Shown here: positions 62,321 to 64,000 of the stretch, one piece after another
Numbering within the stretch: position 1 is the stretch's first letter
How the letters are laid out: each line of letters opens with the position of its first letter
NCBI RefSeq assembly: GCF_019422935.1
Contig: NZ_JAHZCJ010000002.1
Location: 62,001-126,000 of the forward strand
DNA: 64,000 nt
Direction: 5' to 3'
Source: Desulfovibrio sp.
Lineage (GTDB): Bacteria > Desulfobacterota > Desulfovibrionia > Desulfovibrionales > Desulfovibrionaceae
Made by a program: the position numbers and the translations under genes
The notes under the pieces: generated by a model
Told to the model about the DNA's origin: nothing
The model's database searches: none
What the model saw: the letters and a program-made list of their open reading frames with translations, nothing else

Positions 62321-64000
62321 CTATTGCTTAAGCCCAAGAAGGGTTTGCAGCATCTGGTCGGCGGTGGTTATCAATTTTGCCGCTGCCGTGTAGGAGTGCT
62401 GGTATTTGATCAGGTTGGCCATTTCTTCGTCAAGGTTGACGCCAGAAGCAGAACTGACCTGCTCGGAAAGGTCGCTGGTGAGGGCCGAGTGATATTCCGA
62501 ATTTGTTTTGGCAAGGCGGGTATCAGCGCCCACGGTCGTAACCAGGCTGGCATAGTACTGGCCGATGGTCTGGTTGGTGGTGGTCTTCCACGCGGTTGAA
62601 ATGCTCACGTTGGTGCTGGCCAGTTTGCCAATGGCCGTGGCCGTGGCGTTGTCACCCTTATTTATCTGCTGCTGGCCGTTGACCTGCCCGGCGGCAATGT
62701 AGTTCTCATTGTCGTGCAGCTGTTTGCTTGTGGCTATGTTGCTGGCAGTGGTGCCGGTAAAAAACGTATTCACGCCAAGGGCGGCCATCATGCCCGTGCT
62801 GTCGGTGCCCAGCGCGAATTGCAGGTTGCTGCCCGCTGCAGTGTTGAGTACAAGCTTGCCGTCCTGGATGTTGGCCGTAAGCTCGCCAGGAAACGAAGAA
62901 TTGATGGCGGAAACGACATCATTCAGCGAGTGCTTGCTGGGATCGAAGTTCGGCGTCCCGGGGGTAATGGCGCTGAAGTCAAGCTGGCCCGACGAAACAT
63001 AGTCGCCCGTAGTTTTGTCGTAAAAGTAGAAATTGACGTTGCCAGGCTGGAGCCTGCTGGACTCCGGCAACACGGCCTGAGCCGATCCCAGAGGTACAGT
63101 TGTGTTGGAAACGCCCTGTTGCCCCTGTATAAAATCAAACTGAGAGGTACCAGCACCCTGGCTGTGAATGCGGTTCACTTCCCAGATAAGCGACTTGGCG
63201 GTGGCGTCCAGTTCATCCATATACCGGCCGCAGTTGTCGTCTCGAATATTGAAGTAGGTGGTCAGCTTGCCGCCAGACACACGACCGGCGGTGTCCGTTC
63301 CGTCAAAGCCCACCTGGGGCGTCACGTTTTGCGGGCCGCGTGAGGGCTCAATCCAGTAAAGCCCGGTCTTGGGCACGATGTCGAACTTGTCGCCAACGGT
63401 AAAATTGCTGGTGGAATCGAAGGATATCTTCAGATTCTTCACCTGAACGGGATCGGTGGATGTGCCCGTGGCGCTTATTTCAAAGTGCTGTTCATTGCCG
63501 TCCTCATCACGCAGCCAGGTTTTGCCGCCGTCCAGCGAGACGCGGAACGTGGGATTGCCTGCAGTGCCCGCAGGGCCGGCATTGCCCCCGGAAACAATAT
63601 CCACCGTATATTCGTGGCTGTCGGAGCCGTCATACTGGATACTGCCAGTATACGTCGAACCGTTGGAAAGTCGGCTTTCCGCGCGCGGTTCAAGAATCGC
63701 TAAATCATTGGTGTTGACACCCTGCACCAGGGGTTGCCCGGTAGTGAGCGCCACCGTAAAGTTACCGCCCCCAGAGTCTACGGTCTTCACATCGACATAA
63801 GTTGCCATTTCGCGCACCAGCTGGTCGCGCTGGTCAAGCAGATCATTGGGATTGCTTACGCCATCGACGGTCGTGGCATTGATCTGCTTGTTAAGGGAAG
63901 CAATGCTCTTGGCAAGCTCATTGACGCGGCTTACCCCCTGATTGATGGAAACATCCATCTGGCTTTGCAGCGCCTTGACCGATGTGGCTGTATTGCCGAG
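62321..64000 (-). CDS. flgK: Flagellar hook-associated protein 1 (FlgK), partial
   Basis: 559 residues visible. The frame is open to the right edge with no stop, and the N-terminus is outside the window. VSINQGVSRVNELAKSIASLNKQI (near the right end) and the C-terminal GVNLDEEMANLIKYQHSYTAAAKLITTADQMLQTLLGLKQ match FlgK. It sits directly upstream of flgL (9-nt gap), the usual order. Middle parts are Thr/Asp/Gly-rich variable domains. Confidence 0.94.
   Translation of the reverse strand, partial: LGNTATSVKALQSQMDVSINQGVSRVNELAKSIASLNKQINATTVDGVSNPNDLLDQRDQLVREMATYVDVKTVDSGGGNFTVALTTGQPLVQGVNTNDLAILEPRAESRLSNGSTYTGSIQYDGSDSHEYTVDIVSGGNAGPAGTAGNPTFRVSLDGGKTWLRDEDGNEQHFEISATGTSTDPVQVKNLKISFDSTSNFTVGDKFDIVPKTGLYWIEPSRGPQNVTPQVGFDGTDTAGRVSGGKLTTYFNIRDDNCGRYMDELDATAKSLIWEVNRIHSQGAGTSQFDFIQGQQGVSNTTVPLGSAQAVLPESSRLQPGNVNFYFYDKTTGDYVSSGQLDFSAITPGTPNFDPSKHSLNDVVSAINSSFPGELTANIQDGKLVLNTAAGSNLQFALGTDSTGMMAALGVNTFFTGTTASNIATSKQLHDNENYIAAGQVNGQQQINKGDNATATAIGKLASTNVSISTAWKTTTNQTIGQYYASLVTTVGADTRLAKTNSEYHSALTSDLSEQVSSASGVNLDEEMANLIKYQHSYTAAAKLITTADQMLQTLLGLKQ

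Overview
The window comes from a chromosome of a sulfate-reducing delta-proteobacterium (Desulfobacterota), most likely Desulfovibrio of the D. desulfuricans group. I infer this from the GC-rich codon use, the lactate permease plus Lut/Glc-type lactate oxidation cluster, the NfnAB transhydrogenase, the anaerobic (CbiD-type) cobalamin genes and the csrA-fliW-flgL-flgK flagellar block. No rRNA, tRNA, CRISPR array, prophage or intact insertion sequence was found. Nearly all genes look like core chromosome.

Layout. 1-602: yidD-rnpA-rpmH (minus). 0.9-4.4 kb: envelope genes, including a VWA-OmpA protein and a lipoprotein, and a shikimate-kinase-like gene whose substrate-site residues differ from shikimate kinase. 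4.7-9.6 kb: a four-gene cobalamin operon (DapF-like epimerase, cbiD, fused cbiET, cobM/cbiF) ending in a very strong terminator; cbiB lies separately at 35.9-37.0 kb. 10-11.5 kb: an aldehyde dehydrogenase behind three palindromes. 12.4-14.6 kb: nfnAB. 14.9-20.5 kb: a PHP phosphatase, a double-ABC ATPase, DedA, a degenerate alpha/beta hydrolase and two unknowns. 20.6-28.4 kb: lactate uptake and oxidation (lactate permease, a LutB-LutA fusion, LutC, GlcF-like and GlcD-like proteins, all minus). 29-38 kb: a membrane cytochrome b, ribBA, a YkgJ-family protein, an RND pump, a TSUP permease, cbiB, trmL and a GNAT. 38.3-44.6 kb: a HyuA-type protein, ilvE, then dnaX-ebfC-recR. 44.9-52.2 kb: a chemoreceptor, dnaK, an LpoA-like lipoprotein and gatC-gatA. 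52.2-53.2 kb is a non-coding kilobase with nested inverted repeats. 53.2-54.9 kb: a Tat-exported ModA-like binding protein overlapping a NapH/NosR-type membrane polyferredoxin. 55.3-58.8 kb: an M23 peptidase, a TtcA-like protein, rpoZ and a dnaJ-family gene. 58.9-64 kb: ynfA, a 730-bp gap, then fliW, csrA, flgL and partial flgK (minus).

How the genes work together. Lactate enters through the permease and is oxidised to pyruvate by the Glc-type (FAD protein plus Fe-S partner) and Lut-type enzymes. NfnAB balances NADH, NADPH and reduced ferredoxin. The cobalamin genes build the corrin ring and its aminopropanol arm. CsrA and FliW link flagellin level to translation beside the hook-filament junction genes.

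Most worth a second look: the Tat binding protein/polyferredoxin pair without ABC permease or ATPase genes, the 142-bp nested palindrome beside it, the altered kinase active site, the alpha/beta hydrolase lacking its Ser and His, and the DapF-like epimerase in the cobalamin operon.
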